From Mansonella perstans (lineage: Eukaryota > Nematoda > Chromadorea > Rhabditida > Onchocercidae): a stretch of 34,204 nt of DNA. The notes beneath the pieces were generated by a model. It saw nothing but the letters and a program-made list of their open reading frames with translations. It made no database searches and had not been told where the DNA came from. Numbering within the stretch: the first letter of the stretch is position 1; each line of letters starts with the position of its first letter. Below are positions 1-10,959 of the stretch, in pieces. The position numbers and the translations under genes are program-made. The stretch covers positions 1-34,204 of the forward strand of contig JBAMDO010000366.1 of the NCBI GenBank assembly GCA_037074765.1, given 5' to 3'.

Positions 1-30
1 ATATCAGATATCCTTCTTTCCAATATAAAT
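1..30 (+). promoter_or_regulatory. Upstream box of collagen-like gene 1 (truncated by window edge)
   Basis: The sequence matches the second half of the box at 7356-7390 and includes TATAAAT at 24-30. A matching box lies ahead of the collagen-like gene at 23.6 kb. The TATA is about 225 bp upstream of the acceptor-like AG at 253-254, a plausible outron length. A promoter role is inferred from conservation and position. Confidence 0.55.
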
Positions 31-264
31 AAATTTCTCGTCCAAATTCGCTTCATTGAATTTCAATTTAATCCATAAAATCTTTTAATAGTTCAGATAG
101 GGTTATTATTTCCATTATCAATCGACTGTCATATACTTTAAAGTAAAAAAGTAAATAAGACAAAGATTTCATCTTTGGAAGATTTATTTTCAAGAAAGAT
201 CTCCTGAAAGAGTCGAAAAGTGAATTACTGGAAAGTTATTTGAGAAAATTTCAGATAATTATTA

Positions 265-632
265 ATGCATCGTCTCAGTACTTTTTTATTGATCGTTTGC
301 ACTGCTTTCGTGATTCACGTAAGTTAATAATTACAGTGAGATTGTTTTTAAATAGAAAAGATATGCTTAATGGTATACTACCATTTATTTTGCGCTTTTT
401 CCATTAGGCTTGCGGTCCACAATCGCAGGAAGGACCACCAGGGCGAGATGGACGAGATGGGCCGCCAGGCGACCCAGGAGATCCAGGTCCAAATGGTCCA
501 CCAGGAAATATTGGACCCCCAGGACCGCAAGGGCCACAAGGTCCTGAAGGCGAAAAAGGACCTGCAGGAGTGAGAGGAGCGCAAGGTGTCGAAGGAATGC
601 AAGGACCAATCGGACCATCTGGAGGAAGCTGA
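265..632 (+). CDS. Short secreted collagen-like protein, subtype I, copy 1 (2 exons)
   Basis: Exon 1 (265-318) encodes the signal peptide [18 protein letters not shown] and ends at a GTAAGT donor. Exon 2 (408-632) follows a CCATTAG acceptor, phase 0. The mature part starts ACGPQSQE, with a single Cys, then runs through 22 unbroken Gly-X-Y triplets rich in Pro and ends GPSGGS and stop, 92 residues in total. An acceptor-like TTTCAG at 249-254 lies 10 bp before the ATG and suggests spliced-leader addition. Nematode cuticle collagens are usually near 300 residues, with an N-terminal homology region and Cys clusters around the triplets; all of that is absent here. A secreted triple-helical peptide is inferred; partner and tissue are unknown. 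The C-terminus differs from copy 2 (GPTAKK there) because of a local indel and substitution around 622-645. Confidence 0.85.
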
Positions 633-1371
633 TGGTGATAAAAAAATAACAAGCATTGAAATTTGTCGACGAAGCAATCTCTCTCAGTGATACTTGTTCT
701 CTTCTTTTGATTTGTACCAACGTATCGCAGATCTATCCTTTCCACTTTAGACAAAATTCGTTGACCTCAAAATCATAATCGGTGCCTTAATGTAATTTGC
801 AAGCAAACATCGTATTTTCCACTACCTTCGATAAAGTTTGCTAAATCAGATTTTAATTTACCAAAATTTTTTAAACACTATAAACGCTTGTTTTGTAGTT
901 TAATGTTTGAAGTTTTCAGCAATTTCACTTTTGTGCAAATTCCAATTCATACAACTGACCCTAAATTTTTCTCCCATAACATGAAAACTTATACTATCAA
1001 ATAAACAAGCTAACCGGAAGTCGGCCAAAAATTAATATCTGAATTTATCAAGTGACAGAATCGACCCAAAATTAGATACAAATAGCGTAAATTATTGTTC
1101 TAATAATTTAGGAACTCACATATGATATTGATGATGAGTTGGATGAAAATATTATAATACGCGATATCATTAAAATTTAAACAGCCTGATGAAATAATAC
1201 CAAGTGGCAGATCATTACAGAATGAATGAATAACGATTAGTAATACCCGGAAGCTTATTTCGAGTGAAGAAGTTTGTTGAATTTTTTGCCTCATTACATG
1301 TAAGGACCGGTTCTGAATGAAGGAGAAAGATAATAATATTTAAAAAATTAAACTGAACCAAAGAGGGAATA
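633..1371. other. AT-rich intergenic stretch with no recognised gene
   Basis: This is presumed 3' untranslated and intergenic sequence of collagen-like gene 1. It is almost identical to 8002-8713. I see no splice-supported exon or RNA gene. Confidence 0.6.
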
Positions 1372-2401
1372 AATAGATAGTACTAAAGTAATTTTTTGAA
1401 CTATTGTTTAAATAAAAAGACCAATCTATTGCAGTCTTTTTTAATTAGTTACTTTTTTCGTTCCAATTTATAACTTGTAATTATTCAAATTTTTTCGATT
1501 GCGCTGATAAATCTGCCAGAGTTGACCAGCGGTCACTGTGCTCGTGAATAGGTGACACCCGTCACTAGTTAATGATTTTTCAATTTTGTTAATCCTTGCA
1601 TTTTAAACAACAGAAAGATACTTCTGATCAATCAAAGGCTTATCAGGTCTACAGTGCTATATGTGTATTTATAATTTTTTTGCTCCTGTCATTGATAATA
1701 AAACAAAATTTTTTGATTTTATCAGAAACTTTATCGATAATATATGCCATATCCTACTGGCCAAAATGGTTTAATTAATTAATGGATTATCTTGACAAAC
1801 TCATCTGAATATAATGGAAAATAATTGACCGACATTTCATCTTCACTATATTATCTATCAATAAACCTTCTTTTCAACAGATTCATCTTTGCTGTGAACA
1901 GAAGTGAACCTCACTTAGCAAAACTTTAACGACAATTTTTGTGCCCTAAGTGAAACACGTTATTTATCAACATAATCACAAATGAGTAGAAGATAATTCA
2001 TTAATTAATTAAACCATTTTGGTTAAAAGGATATGATATTTATAATCGACAAAATTTCTGATAAACGTTAACAAATTTTGTTTTATTATCAAGAATAGGA
2101 GCAAAAAAATTGTAAAAACAACATACGGCATTATAGGCTTGATAAGCCTTCGATTGATCAGAAGTATCTTTCTATTGTTTAAAATGCAGGAATTACAATT
2201 GAGAAATCATTAATTTGTGGCATATGTCACCTATTCACAAGCACAGTGACCGCTGCTCTGGCAAATTTATCAGCGTAATCGAAATTAAAATAATTGGAAA
2301 TTGTAAATTAGAACGAAAAAAAGTAACTAACTAAAAGAGACAGAAACAGATTAGTCTTTTTATTTAGACGATAGTTCAAAAAATTCCTGCAGTACTATCG
2401 T
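1372..2401. repeat. Fold-back element: long inverted repeat, copy 1
   Basis: The left arm (about 1372-1784) and right arm (about 1998-2401) are imperfect reverse complements around a loop of about 213 bp. Matched landmarks include TTAATTAATTAAACCATTTTGG (right) against its complement near 1765, the CACTGTG/GGTGACA region near 1540 against 2226-2252, and GTTCAAAAAATT near 2375 against AATTTTTTGAAC near 1390. No transposase ORF is visible. The layout fits a non-autonomous fold-back or MITE-like element. A transcript across it could form a hairpin of about 400 bp (inference). A diverged single arm lies at 7028-7150. Confidence 0.85.
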
Positions 2402-2990
2402 GTTCAATTTAAAAGTCGGTCAAATTTTAAAAAATTTTTACTGTTAAATATTGGCAATGATGAAGTTAGGATTTAAAGATACAGCAAAGATTTGCTTCAT
2501 GAAATCCAGTGTCCAATCACACGGCCACATGGTCCAATCACATAATCGCATTATCGCATAATCGCACAAGAGAAATAGATAATTAATTCATCACCTCAGA
2601 CATAAAAACAACATTCTTTGTGTGATGAATTCTAAATATTTTCAACAATTTTCATGGTAAAATTTGAAAAATAATTTGATCATAACATTCTTTCAGCTTT
2701 ACCGACGCATTTCGGGTTTTTAGTTGCGCTGCCCTTGGTACGGAGAGATAAAAATACCCTTTTCTCTGTCGAGTCCTACTGTGACTCTTTCTATCATCAA
2801 GCAAAAGAAAATTATGAATAGAATTAGTACTGGAAACGGATTGGAAACATTGGTATATGTGATTTAAACGTGCTGACCCGTATGTAACGGGATGAAATTT
2901 TGAGCATTTGCTTAATGCAAAATCCTAATCGTTCTTGCCATAAGCCTTTACTACTCAAAATGTCAAAAACTCTGGTGAGATCAGGAAAGG
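2402..2990. other. Intergenic stretch with decayed minus-strand coding similarity
   Basis: The part 2700-2990 corresponds to 10067-10340, where an 85-codon minus-strand ORF is open. In this copy an extra T near 2925 and a 12-bp deletion near 2828 break that frame. A patch of short CATAATCGCA-like repeats lies near 2540-2575. Confidence 0.5.
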
Positions 2991-3206
2991 TTACACAAAA
3001 TCGCTAAGGCTTATTATTATATGATTTGCGAGAATTTTTTGAGTAAGGCAACGAAAGTCAATGCAGACTGTATTTCTCTCAGGATCAGCTTTCCCAGGAT
3101 CTAAATATATGCTGAAAAGAACGACATATTGCTTGTTCTGAAGTGGAAGGCATGAAGAAATAATGCGATCCCATGTCATTTTGGTAAACAAATTTGGATG
3201 CGACAA
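2991..3206 (-). CDS. Unrecognised minus-strand ORF, 71 codons (copy 1)
   Basis: The frame is open for 71 residues and includes SIYLDPGKADPERNT and DFRCLTQKILANHIIISL, so it looks protein-like. It recurs in the duplicate at 10357-10572 with two replacements (L to F, V to A) and no indel. I do not recognise the family. It may be an exon of a decaying gene that reads on leftward into the region corresponding to 10067-10324. No convincing acceptor or promoter was placed. Confidence 0.3.
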   Translation of the reverse strand: MSHPNLFTKMTWDRIISSCLPLQNKQYVVLFSIYLDPGKADPERNTVCIDFRCLTQKILANHIIISLSDFV

Positions 3207-3593
3207 TTTTGATCTAATTAGTAGAGTGTGTAATTGACATCAAATTCTTTAAGACTGCCTTCCTCTTGATGGAAATTAAGGAACAAATATAATTTTTCTT
3301 AAAACTTCAGAAATATTTTTTACGGAACATAGCTCATTCAGCTTATGATGGAAGAACTGATGAAACTTTTGTTAAACTACGAATCATTTCATTAAAATTT
3401 TCAAGCAGTTTTGTTTCCCTCTCTTGTAAAATAAGAAGTGTTCAACTTTTCCTGAAATTTTTCTGGAAGAAATCTCGGGAGTTTTTTCTTTTTTCTTTGA
3501 AGTCAATATCAATATGAACTTTGGTAAGGAACTGAAATGAAATTTGGAAGTTCCCAACATTATGCATGCCACAAATTTTAGATTGTTGGGCCA

Positions 3594-3647
3594 ATGCACC
3601 TTTTCACTACTTTATTGTTGATTATCTGCATTGCTTTCGTTATCCAA
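3594..3647 (+). pseudogene. Orphan signal-peptide exon of a collagen-like gene (copy 1)
   Basis: The 18 codons MHLFTTLLLIICIAFVIQ end exactly at a GTAAGT donor. They closely match exon 1 of the subtype II genes at 23610 and 28393 ([17 protein letters not shown]). An acceptor-like AATTTTAG at 3574-3581 lies 12 bp before the ATG, as in those genes, and the DNA upstream (about 3520-3590) also resembles theirs. No Gly-X-Y exon follows before 7.7 kb. It is therefore a first exon without its partner, a remnant or possibly an alternative first exon. Confidence 0.7.
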
Positions 3648-4305
3648 GTAAGTTATCTAATGCATTGTTAAATTAGAAACGGAATGACTGAAAAAGGACA
3701 CTATAACGTCTGCATAAATTTACAAGAATTTGTTGGGATAATATTCAAAATTCACAGCAAAATTGAATTCCAAATTTAAATTTTAGAGCAAATCACTTCG
3801 ATAACTAATATTACCTGCATTGCGTATATATTTTTAAAAAACGATTGATAGAATTTGTTCAATTGATTTATTAAATTATTTTGAGTTTGAAACTTTCAGG
3901 CTTTTAGAAATATATCGTTGATCTTTAAATAATTTCTTTCTGAAATTTTTATGATAGTAAAAAAGCTTTCATACATCTGCAAATTAAGAGATGAATATGT
4001 TCCGGAAAAAGAAACTATCGGAATTTTGTGAAATGAAGATACATAATGTTAACAGTGCTCCAGCCTATCGAATTCATCAGATGTACCAATTAGTGAAGAG
4101 GCATACCGAAAAAAATGAGTCAATGCCGTGAATCAATGAGAAATAGTCAATGTCAATGAGTCAATGAAAGACATCGAATTTACCGAATTAAGCAATCAAG
4201 TCCGGTGTGTGTATAAATTTCTGTCTCATATAGAACTAATTGACTGTTGTTACCGTATTATTAATAACTCCAGAATTTCCTTTTTTTTTCTTAATGTAAT
4301 TAAAA

Positions 4306-6485
4306 TGCACACATAAAACTTGAACGTTTAGTCCGGTTAATTCGGTATTTCTTTTGGCTTATATTTCTACCGAATTGAATGAGCACATTTTTTCATGTGG
4401 AGCATTGTTCAATTAAATTCTAATGACTCAAACATAACGAGAAAGAGAGAGAAATGAAAAACAAAATAAGGTAACCTTGCATATATAAGCCAAATGCTAA
4501 CTCAAATAGTTTTGATATTAGGCCTATTCTAGCTTGATGCCGTAGCCAACAATAATAATAATAAATAAATAGAAAAAATGAAACAAAAACAAGATTGACA
4601 AAAAAATTTTTTCGTACGAAAAATCAATAAAGACAGTTTAAAAAATGGAAAAAGTTTATTAAAATTAAAGTAAAAAAATTTCGGTCCAAAAGTAAATTAT
4701 TAAAATTTTTAAATTAAAATTTTCTGATTTATTGACTTTTGAATTTCAAAATTTCCTTTATCTTACCAATACTTATTTCATTTTAATTATTTACTTCGCT
4801 TATTTTAGCTTTTCTAATTTTTTTATTTTAAAAACTTAATAGTGGTAAATTGATGACAAAAATAAACGGAGAACAATTCTGTTATCACCGTAAACAAGCC
4901 AAGAAACATTGGTTGGATAACTAATAAAGTGAGTAACTAATGCTTGCGAACATATACTTAATTTATTGAATGAATAGCCTAGCAATGCTATTCGAAACTT
5001 GCACTAGGCTTTTCATTATCAGCCTCATGTGATACATATGAGGCTAGAAAATGTGGCACAATATGGGAGGAGAGATTAAAAAAAAAGTTTTTCTAGCAGT
5101 ACTTTATTTATTTGCTTCATTTACGTTCCAAATCAATATATGCTAAGCCAAATAAGACAAGTATAAGAAGAGAGCCAAGAAAATGTATTGTAACAGTAAG
5201 GCTCGATAAATGATTGGAACTTTTTGGAAAGCAATCTAAATTCTTCAATAATTTGTCGCCTTGTTTCTGCCTGTTTCTTCCATCATTTTCCTCTCCCTCT
5301 CTCACTCTTTCTTTTTCCTACTCTCTTGCCCTCTTTCGTACAAATAATTAAGCTAGAAATTATTGGAATAGATGGCACCAAAATGGCACACTTATCAAAG
5401 AATTTTACGACGAAAAAATGATCTTTAAATTTTTTTTTTGAATTTAGGAAAATATGCAAACAAATTGTTTATTATTTAGTACAAGAAAGTGAGTTTTAAA
5501 TATGAAATAAAAAATAAAAATTCTAATTTTGTAATTTAAAAAGTGAATAAAAAAGAAGAAAGATTTATTCTTCGATTTAATCTTTTAGCAAATAATAATA
5601 CTTTGAACAAACAAGTATTTGGATGAAGAAATTAATAAATACGATGGTGAGAATGAGAGAAAAAATTTGTTTACGTATTATTAATATATCAACAAAAAAA
5701 ATAACAATAACGACGACAATCGACGAGTAAAGACAAGTAAGGAAATAGATGGGAAGTTGTTTACGTGCTATTATCAACGATAACAATAACAGCAACGAAG
5801 AATGGTTTGGAGGTGTTGAAGTTTAATTTTCTGATGTTTTAAATCAATAAACAATAAACAAAACAAAAAAATTGACAATTAATCAATTAATTGATAATCC
5901 ATAATCAAAATCAAAAATTATTAAAGACTTGTATATGTTTCCTATTCCTTTTTCTTAATAAAAATGTTCAAAATTTCTGAATAGTTTTAGAAATTCTATA
6001 GAAATTAAAGAATGGAACAAGAATTAATGAATTTTGATTAATTTATAATTATTTTTATTCTTTCATTTTTACTCCGTTTATTTTTAACTTGAATTCGTTT
6101 TTAAAAACTTAATTAATTTCATTTTTTAATTTTCAAACTGAGTGAACACTATCAACTGATAATTTGTTAGTTTTTCAGTTTAGTACAGCTCATTTAGTCC
6201 TTCGAAGGACTGATTCATTTTCACCATAACAATCTGGTCTTGTGAAGAATAATCTGAATTTTTACTCAAGCTCTTAAGTTTTTTAAGAATTGCAACTATT
6301 CTGATCATTCTCCAACTGAGATTTTACATGAAATGGAACTTTTCCGTCTCATTTCTATTTTCTAATATGTAGCTGATGACTCAGAACTGAAAAATTATAA
6401 TATTTTCGGAAATTCATACAAAAACTTATATTTCAAAATAACGCCCAATGCAATAAATATTCAAGTGAAATTCTTCAATTTGTTT
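4306..6485. other. AT-rich stretch with no recognised gene
   Basis: I see only short chance ORFs, poly-A/T runs and small palindromes, such as TTTTCGTACGAAAA at 4608-4621 and AGTCCTTCGAAGGACT near 6197. No coding or splice pattern convinced me. Confidence 0.6.
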
Positions 6486-6790
6486 ACATTGAAAAGAATG
6501 ATAACTGATATAAATCTTTTCGGAATTCATAAAATAAAAGAAACATTTCTTTGTGAAATGATTCTATTGAAATGTAGCAAACTTAAGTGATTACTGATGG
6601 TATCTATGATCTTATGCGATGATTTTAAAGATGAATGAAAAACGATTAGATCAAATAATGATAGAAGACTAATAGTTGATTGGGAATCAGAATTTGGTTG
6701 GAATGACAGATTTTGTGCCTTCGAGAAGTAGGAATGGTTTGGGAATCTGGCCAATGTCCGATGCCCGATGCCCGATGCTCGATGCCCGAT
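6486..6790 (-). promoter_or_regulatory. Mirror-image copy of the collagen upstream module (minus orientation)
   Basis: Read on the minus strand, this resembles 23065-23333. Shared blocks include CCAGATT-C-AA-CA, CATCGCATAA, AATGTTTCTTT and ATTCCG-AAAGATT-ATATCAG. It faces away from collagen-like gene 2. No collagen exon follows on the minus strand and the TATA position is eroded. It is either a promoter remnant or one half of a formerly divergent promoter (inference). Confidence 0.45.
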
Positions 6791-6792
6791 GC
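6757..6792. repeat. Seven-base tandem repeat (CCGATGC)n
   Basis: About five imperfect tandem copies of CCGATGC, one with a T for C change, lie inside the mirrored upstream module. They are absent from the related modules at 7.2, 22.4 and 23.1 kb. Confidence 0.85.
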
Positions 6793-7027
6793 CAGTTATT
6801 CGCTGTTTAATTAATTCCCTTTCATGAAATTCCGCAAAAAATTTGACCTGAATATTCAATTGTAGCCTGCATCTGTATTAAGTCCTCTATTCAATAACTT
6901 ATGCGTCACAGTTACACGAAGTGATACATTAATTTTATTAGCACATGCTAATTAATACTTCAGTTCATTGATCAGTCGATTTATATTTATTAAATTCAAC
7001 TCTTCCATTCTTATTATAAATAATTTT
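6791..7027. other. AT-rich intergenic DNA with no gene seen
   Basis: It lies between the mirrored and forward upstream modules. No ORF or RNA gene is supported. Confidence 0.5.
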
Positions 7028-7150
7028 TTGCCGTTTTCTTTTAATTAATTGCTTTTTGCGTTCTAATTTATAATTTCTAATTATTGCAATTTCTATTAAA
7101 TTGCTAAGTCTGCTAGAGTTGCTGAAATCATTATGCTTGTGACCAAATGA
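7028..7150. repeat. Diverged single arm of the fold-back element
   Basis: This aligns with the left arm near 1435-1550, sharing TTTTAATTA-TT, GTTC-AATTTATAA-TT-TAATTATT, GCTAGAGTTG-like and TGCTTGTGA-like blocks. There is no opposing arm nearby. It is probably an older solo copy. Confidence 0.5.
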
Positions 7151-7179
7151 TCTGAACATCACCATCAGATTCCTAAATC

Positions 7180-7390
7180 ACTTTTGCATCCTGAAAGCTC
7201 AAAACCCGTTCGTTTTTCCATGTCTCCAATTCTCTTTTGACTTTTTATCATTTAATTTAATCTTCCTTTTGCTCATTTATAAGGTATCGAATAAAATGAA
7301 CATAGAATTTATTTAATGTTGCATGCAGGAATGTTTCTTTGCCTTATTCCGGAAAGATTCATATCAGATATCCTTCTTTCCAATATAAAT
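7180..7390 (+). promoter_or_regulatory. Upstream module and TATA box of collagen-like gene 2
   Basis: The strongest conservation is 7356-7390, GATTCATATCAGATATCC followed by TTCTTTCCA and TATAAAT (7384-7390). It matches 23299-23333 upstream of the subtype II gene, although the coding subtypes differ. The acceptor-like TTTCAG at 7609-7614 follows after about 225 bp. A promoter role is inferred. Confidence 0.6.
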
Positions 7391-7624
7391 AAATTTCTCG
7401 TCCAAATTCGCTTCATTGAATTTCAATTTAATCCATAAAATCTTTTAATAGTTCAGATAGGGTTATTATTTCCATTATCAATCGACTGTCATATACTTTA
7501 AAGTAAAAAAGTAAATAAGACAAAGATTTCATCTTTGGAAGATTTATTTTCAAGAAAGATCTCCTGAAAGAGTCGAAAAGTGAATTACTGGAAAGTTATT
7601 TGAGAAAATTTCAGATAATTATTA

Positions 7625-8001
7625 ATGCGTCGTCTCAGTACTTTTTTATTGATCGTTTGCACTGCTTTCGTGATTCACGTAAGTTAATAATTACAGTGAG
7701 ATTGTTTTTAAATAGAAAAGGATATGCTTAATGGTATACTACCATTTATTTGCGCTTTTTCCATCAGGCTTGCGGTCCACAATCGCAGGAAGGATCACCA
7801 GGGCGAGATGGACGGGATGGGCCGCCAGGCGACCCAGGAGATCCAGGTCCAAATGGTCCACCAGGAAATATTGGAGCCCCAGGACCGCAAGGGCCACAAG
7901 GTCCTGAAGGCGAAAAAGGACCTGCAGGAGTGAGAGGAGCGCAAGGTGTCGAAGGAATGCAAGGACCAATCGGACCATCTGGACCAACTGCTAAAAAATA
8001 A
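7625..8001 (+). CDS. Short secreted collagen-like protein, subtype I, copy 2 (2 exons)
   Basis: Exon 1 (7625-7678) encodes [18 protein letters not shown], a signal peptide, and ends at GTAAGT. Exon 2 (7768-8001) follows a CCATCAG acceptor. The mature region starts ACGPQSQE, has one Cys, then 22 continuous Gly-X-Y triplets from [10 protein letters not shown] to GPSGPT, and ends AKK, 95 residues in total. Against copy 1 it differs by H2R, two Pro changes in the triplets (to Ser and Ala) and the C-terminus. The frame is intact, the upstream module complete and the splice sites canonical, so this is the best candidate for a functional subtype I gene. A small extracellular triple-helix peptide is inferred. 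The single Cys before the helix could cross-link chains. Confidence 0.87.
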
Positions 8002-8713
8002 CAAGCATTGAAATTTGTCGACGAAGCAATCTCTCTCAGTGATACTTGTTCTCTTCTTTTGATTTGTACCAACGTATCGCAGATCTATCCTTTCCATTTT
8101 GAGACAAAATTCGTTGACCTCAAAATCATAATCGGTGCCTTAATGTAATTTGCAAGCAAACATCGTATTTTCCACTACCTTTGATAAAGTTTGGTAAATC
8201 GGATTTTAAATTTACCAAAATTTTTTAAACACTATAAACGCTTGTTTTGTAGTTTAATGTTTGAAGTTTTCAGCAATTTCACTTTTGTGCAAATTCCAAT
8301 TCATACAACTGAACCTAAATTTTTCTCCCATAACATGAAAACTTATACTATCAAATAAACAAGCTAACCGGAAGTCGGCCAAAAATTAATATCTGAATTT
8401 ATCAAGTGACAGAATCGACCCAAAATTAGATACAAATAGCGTAAATTATTGTTCTAATAATTTAGGAACTCACATATGATATTGATGATGAGTTGGATGA
8501 AAATATTATAATACGCGATATCATTAAATTTAAACAGCCTGATGAAATAATACCAAGTGGCAGATCATTACAGAATGAATGAATAACGATTAGTAATACC
8601 CGGAAGCTTATTTCGAGTGAAGAAGTTTGTTGAATTTTTTGCCTCATTACATGTAAGAACCGGTTCTGAATGAAGGAGAAAGATAATGATATTTAAAAAA
8701 TTAAACTGAACCA
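8002..8713. other. Intergenic DNA downstream of collagen-like gene 2
   Basis: Near-identical to 633-1371. No gene recognised. Confidence 0.6.
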
Positions 8714-9758
8714 AAGAGGGAATAAATAGATAGTACTAAAGTAATTTTTTGAACTATTGTTTAAATAAAAAGACCAATCTATTGCAGTCTTTTTTAATTA
8801 GTTACTTTTTTCGTTCCAATTTATAACTTGTAATTATTCAAATTTTTTCGATTGCGCTGATAAATCTGCCAGAGTTGACCAGCGGTCACTGTGCTCGTGA
8901 ATAGGTGACACCCGTCACTAGTTAATGATTTTTCAATTTTGTTAATCCTTGTATTTTAAACAACAGAAAGATACTTCTGATCAATCAAAGGCTTATTAAG
9001 TCTACAGTGCTAATTTTTTTGCTCCTGTCATTGATAATAAAACAAAATTTTTTGATTTTATCAGAAACTTTATCGATAATATATGCCATATCCTACTGGC
9101 CAAAATGGTTTAATTAATTAATGGATTATCTTGACAAACTCATCTGAATATAATGGAAAATAATTGACCGACATTTCATCTTCACTATACTATCTATCAA
9201 TAAACCTTCTTTTCAACAGATTCATCTTTGCTGTGAACAGAAGTGAATCTCACTTAGCAAAACTTTAACGACAATTTTTGTGCCCTAAGTGAAACACGTT
9301 ATTTATTAACATAATCACAAATGAGTAGAAGGTAATTCATTAATTAATTAAACCATTTTGGTTAAAAGGATATGATATTTATAATCGACAAAATTTCTGA
9401 TAAACATTAACAAATTTTCTTTTATTATCAATAATAGGAGCAAAAAAATTGTAAAAACAACATACGGCATTATAGGCTTGATAAGCCTTCGATTGATCAA
9501 AAATATCTTTCTATTGTTTAAAATGCAGGAATTACAATTGAGAAATCATTAATTTGTGGCATATGTCACCTATTCACAAGCACAGTGACCGCTGCTCTGG
9601 CAAATTTATCAGCGTAATCGAAATTAAAATAATTGGAAATTGTAAATTAGAACGAAAAAAAGTAACTAACTAAAAGAGACAGAAACAGATTAGTCTTTTT
9701 ATTTAGACGATAGTTCAAAAAATTCCTGCAGTACTATCGTGTTTATTCCCTCTTTCGT
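8714..9758. repeat. Fold-back element: long inverted repeat, copy 2
   Basis: This is the second copy of the element at 1372-2401, with arms at about 8714-9121 and 9337-9758. It keeps the outer TTTATTCCCTCTTTCGTTC sequence that pairs with the left end; copy 1 has lost it. The arms within one copy differ far more from each other than copy 1 differs from copy 2, so the fold-back predates the segmental duplication. Confidence 0.85.
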
Positions 9759-10066
9759 TCAATTTAAAAGTCGGTCAAATTTTAAAAAATTTTTACTGTT
9801 AAATATTGGCAATGATAAAGTTAGGATTTAAAGATACAGCAAAGATTTGCTTCATGAAATCCAGTGTCCAATCACATGGTCACATGGTCCAATCACATAA
9901 TCGCATTATCGCATGATCGCACAAGAGAAATAGATAATTAATTCATCATCTCAGGCACAAAAACAACATTCTTTGTGTGATGAATCCTAAATATTTTCAA
10001 CAATTTTCATGCTAAAATTTGAAAAATAATTTGATCATAACATTCTTTCAGCTTTACCGACGCCTT

Positions 10067-10324
10067 TCAGGTTTTTAGTTGCGCTGCCCTTGGTACGGAG
10101 AGATAAAAATACCCTTTTCTCTGTCGAGTCCTACTGTGACTCTTTCTATCATCAAGCAAAAGAAAATTATGAATAGAATTAGTACTGGAATGATAATAAG
10201 AAACGGATTGGAGACATTGGTATATGTGATTTAAACGTGCTGACCCGTATGTAACGGGATGAAATTTTGAGCATTTGCTTAATGCAAAATCCAATCGTTT
10301 TTGCCATAAGCCTTTACTACTCAA
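10067..10324 (-). CDS. Unrecognised minus-strand ORF, 85 codons
   Basis: Open on the minus strand, with a protein-like stretch including LDFALSKCSKFHPVTYGSAR and DDRKSHSRTRQRKGYFYLSV. The equivalent frame in copy 1 is broken by a one-base difference near 2925. It lies just downstream (minus sense) of the ORF at 10357-10572 and could be the next part of the same gene. Family not recognised; it may be the remains of a gene or chance. Confidence 0.25.
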   Translation of the reverse strand: MSSKGLWQKRLDFALSKCSKFHPVTYGSARLNHIYQCLQSVSYYHSSTNSIHNFLLLDDRKSHSRTRQRKGYFYLSVPRAAQLKT

Positions 10325-10356
10325 AATGTCAAAAACTCTGGTGAGATCAGGAAAGG

Positions 10357-10572
10357 TTACACAAAATCGCTAAGGCTTATTATTATATGATTTGCGAGAA
10401 TTTTTTGAGTAAGGCAACGAAAGTCAATGCAGGCTGTATTTCTCTCAGGATCAGCTTTCCCAGGATCTAAATATATGCTGAAAAGAACGACATATTGCTT
10501 GTTCTGAAATGGAAGGCATGAAGAAATAATGCGATCCCATGTCATTTTGGTAAACAAATTTGGATGCGACAA
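10357..10572 (-). CDS. Unrecognised minus-strand ORF, 71 codons (copy 2)
   Basis: Counterpart of 2991-3206, length preserved. The two differences seen are both amino-acid replacements, which gives no sign of purifying selection since the duplication. No family recognised. Confidence 0.3.
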   Translation of the reverse strand: MSHPNLFTKMTWDRIISSCLPFQNKQYVVLFSIYLDPGKADPERNTACIDFRCLTQKILANHIIISLSDFV

Positions 10573-10959
10573 TTTTGATCTAATTAGTAGAGTGTGTAAT
10601 TGACATCAAATTTTTTAAAACTGCCTTCCTCTTGATGGAAATTAAGGAACAAATATAATTTTTCTTAAAACTTCAGAAATATTTTTTACGAAACATAGCT
10701 CATTCAGCTTATGATGGAACATCTGATGAAACTTTTGTTAAACTACGAATCATTTCATTAGAATTTTCAACCAGTTTTGTTTCCTTCTCTTGTAAAATAA
10801 GAAGTGTTCAACTTTTCCTGAAATTTTTCTGGAAGAAATCTCGGGAGTTTTTTCTTTTTTCTTTGAAGTCAATATCAATATGAACTTTGGTAAGGAACTG
10901 AAATGAAATTTGGAAGTTCCCAACATTATGCATGCCATAAATTTTAGATTGTTGGGCCA

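Larger units (their letters stand above)
1..4305. repeat. Segmental duplication A, copy 1
   Basis: This segment recurs in direct orientation at 7361-11680. It contains collagen-like gene 1, the fold-back element, conserved minus-strand ORFs and an orphan signal exon. The copies are nearly identical up to about 3660, with small indels: 14 bp near 1655, 12 bp near 2828 and 16 bp near 2402. Beyond 3660 they become indel-rich, and homology stops near 4305. The left end of the copy is cut by the window edge. Confidence 0.93.

Noticed and set aside
378..754. Several 99-116 codon minus-strand ORFs over the collagen exons, one of them Gly/Pro-rich
   Set aside because: They are shadows of the Gly-X-Y codons; GGN-CCN repeats read as Pro/Gly on the other strand. 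The plus strand has a signal exon and splice sites.
1596..1778. Short hydrophobic ORF inside the fold-back left arm
   Set aside because: It is made of inverted-repeat sequence and is not preserved in the other copy, where 14 bp are deleted.
5117..5305. 62-codon minus-strand ORF with one hydrophobic segment
   Set aside because: No duplicate, splice signal or promoter was seen. Hydrophobic ORFs arise by chance in AT-rich DNA.
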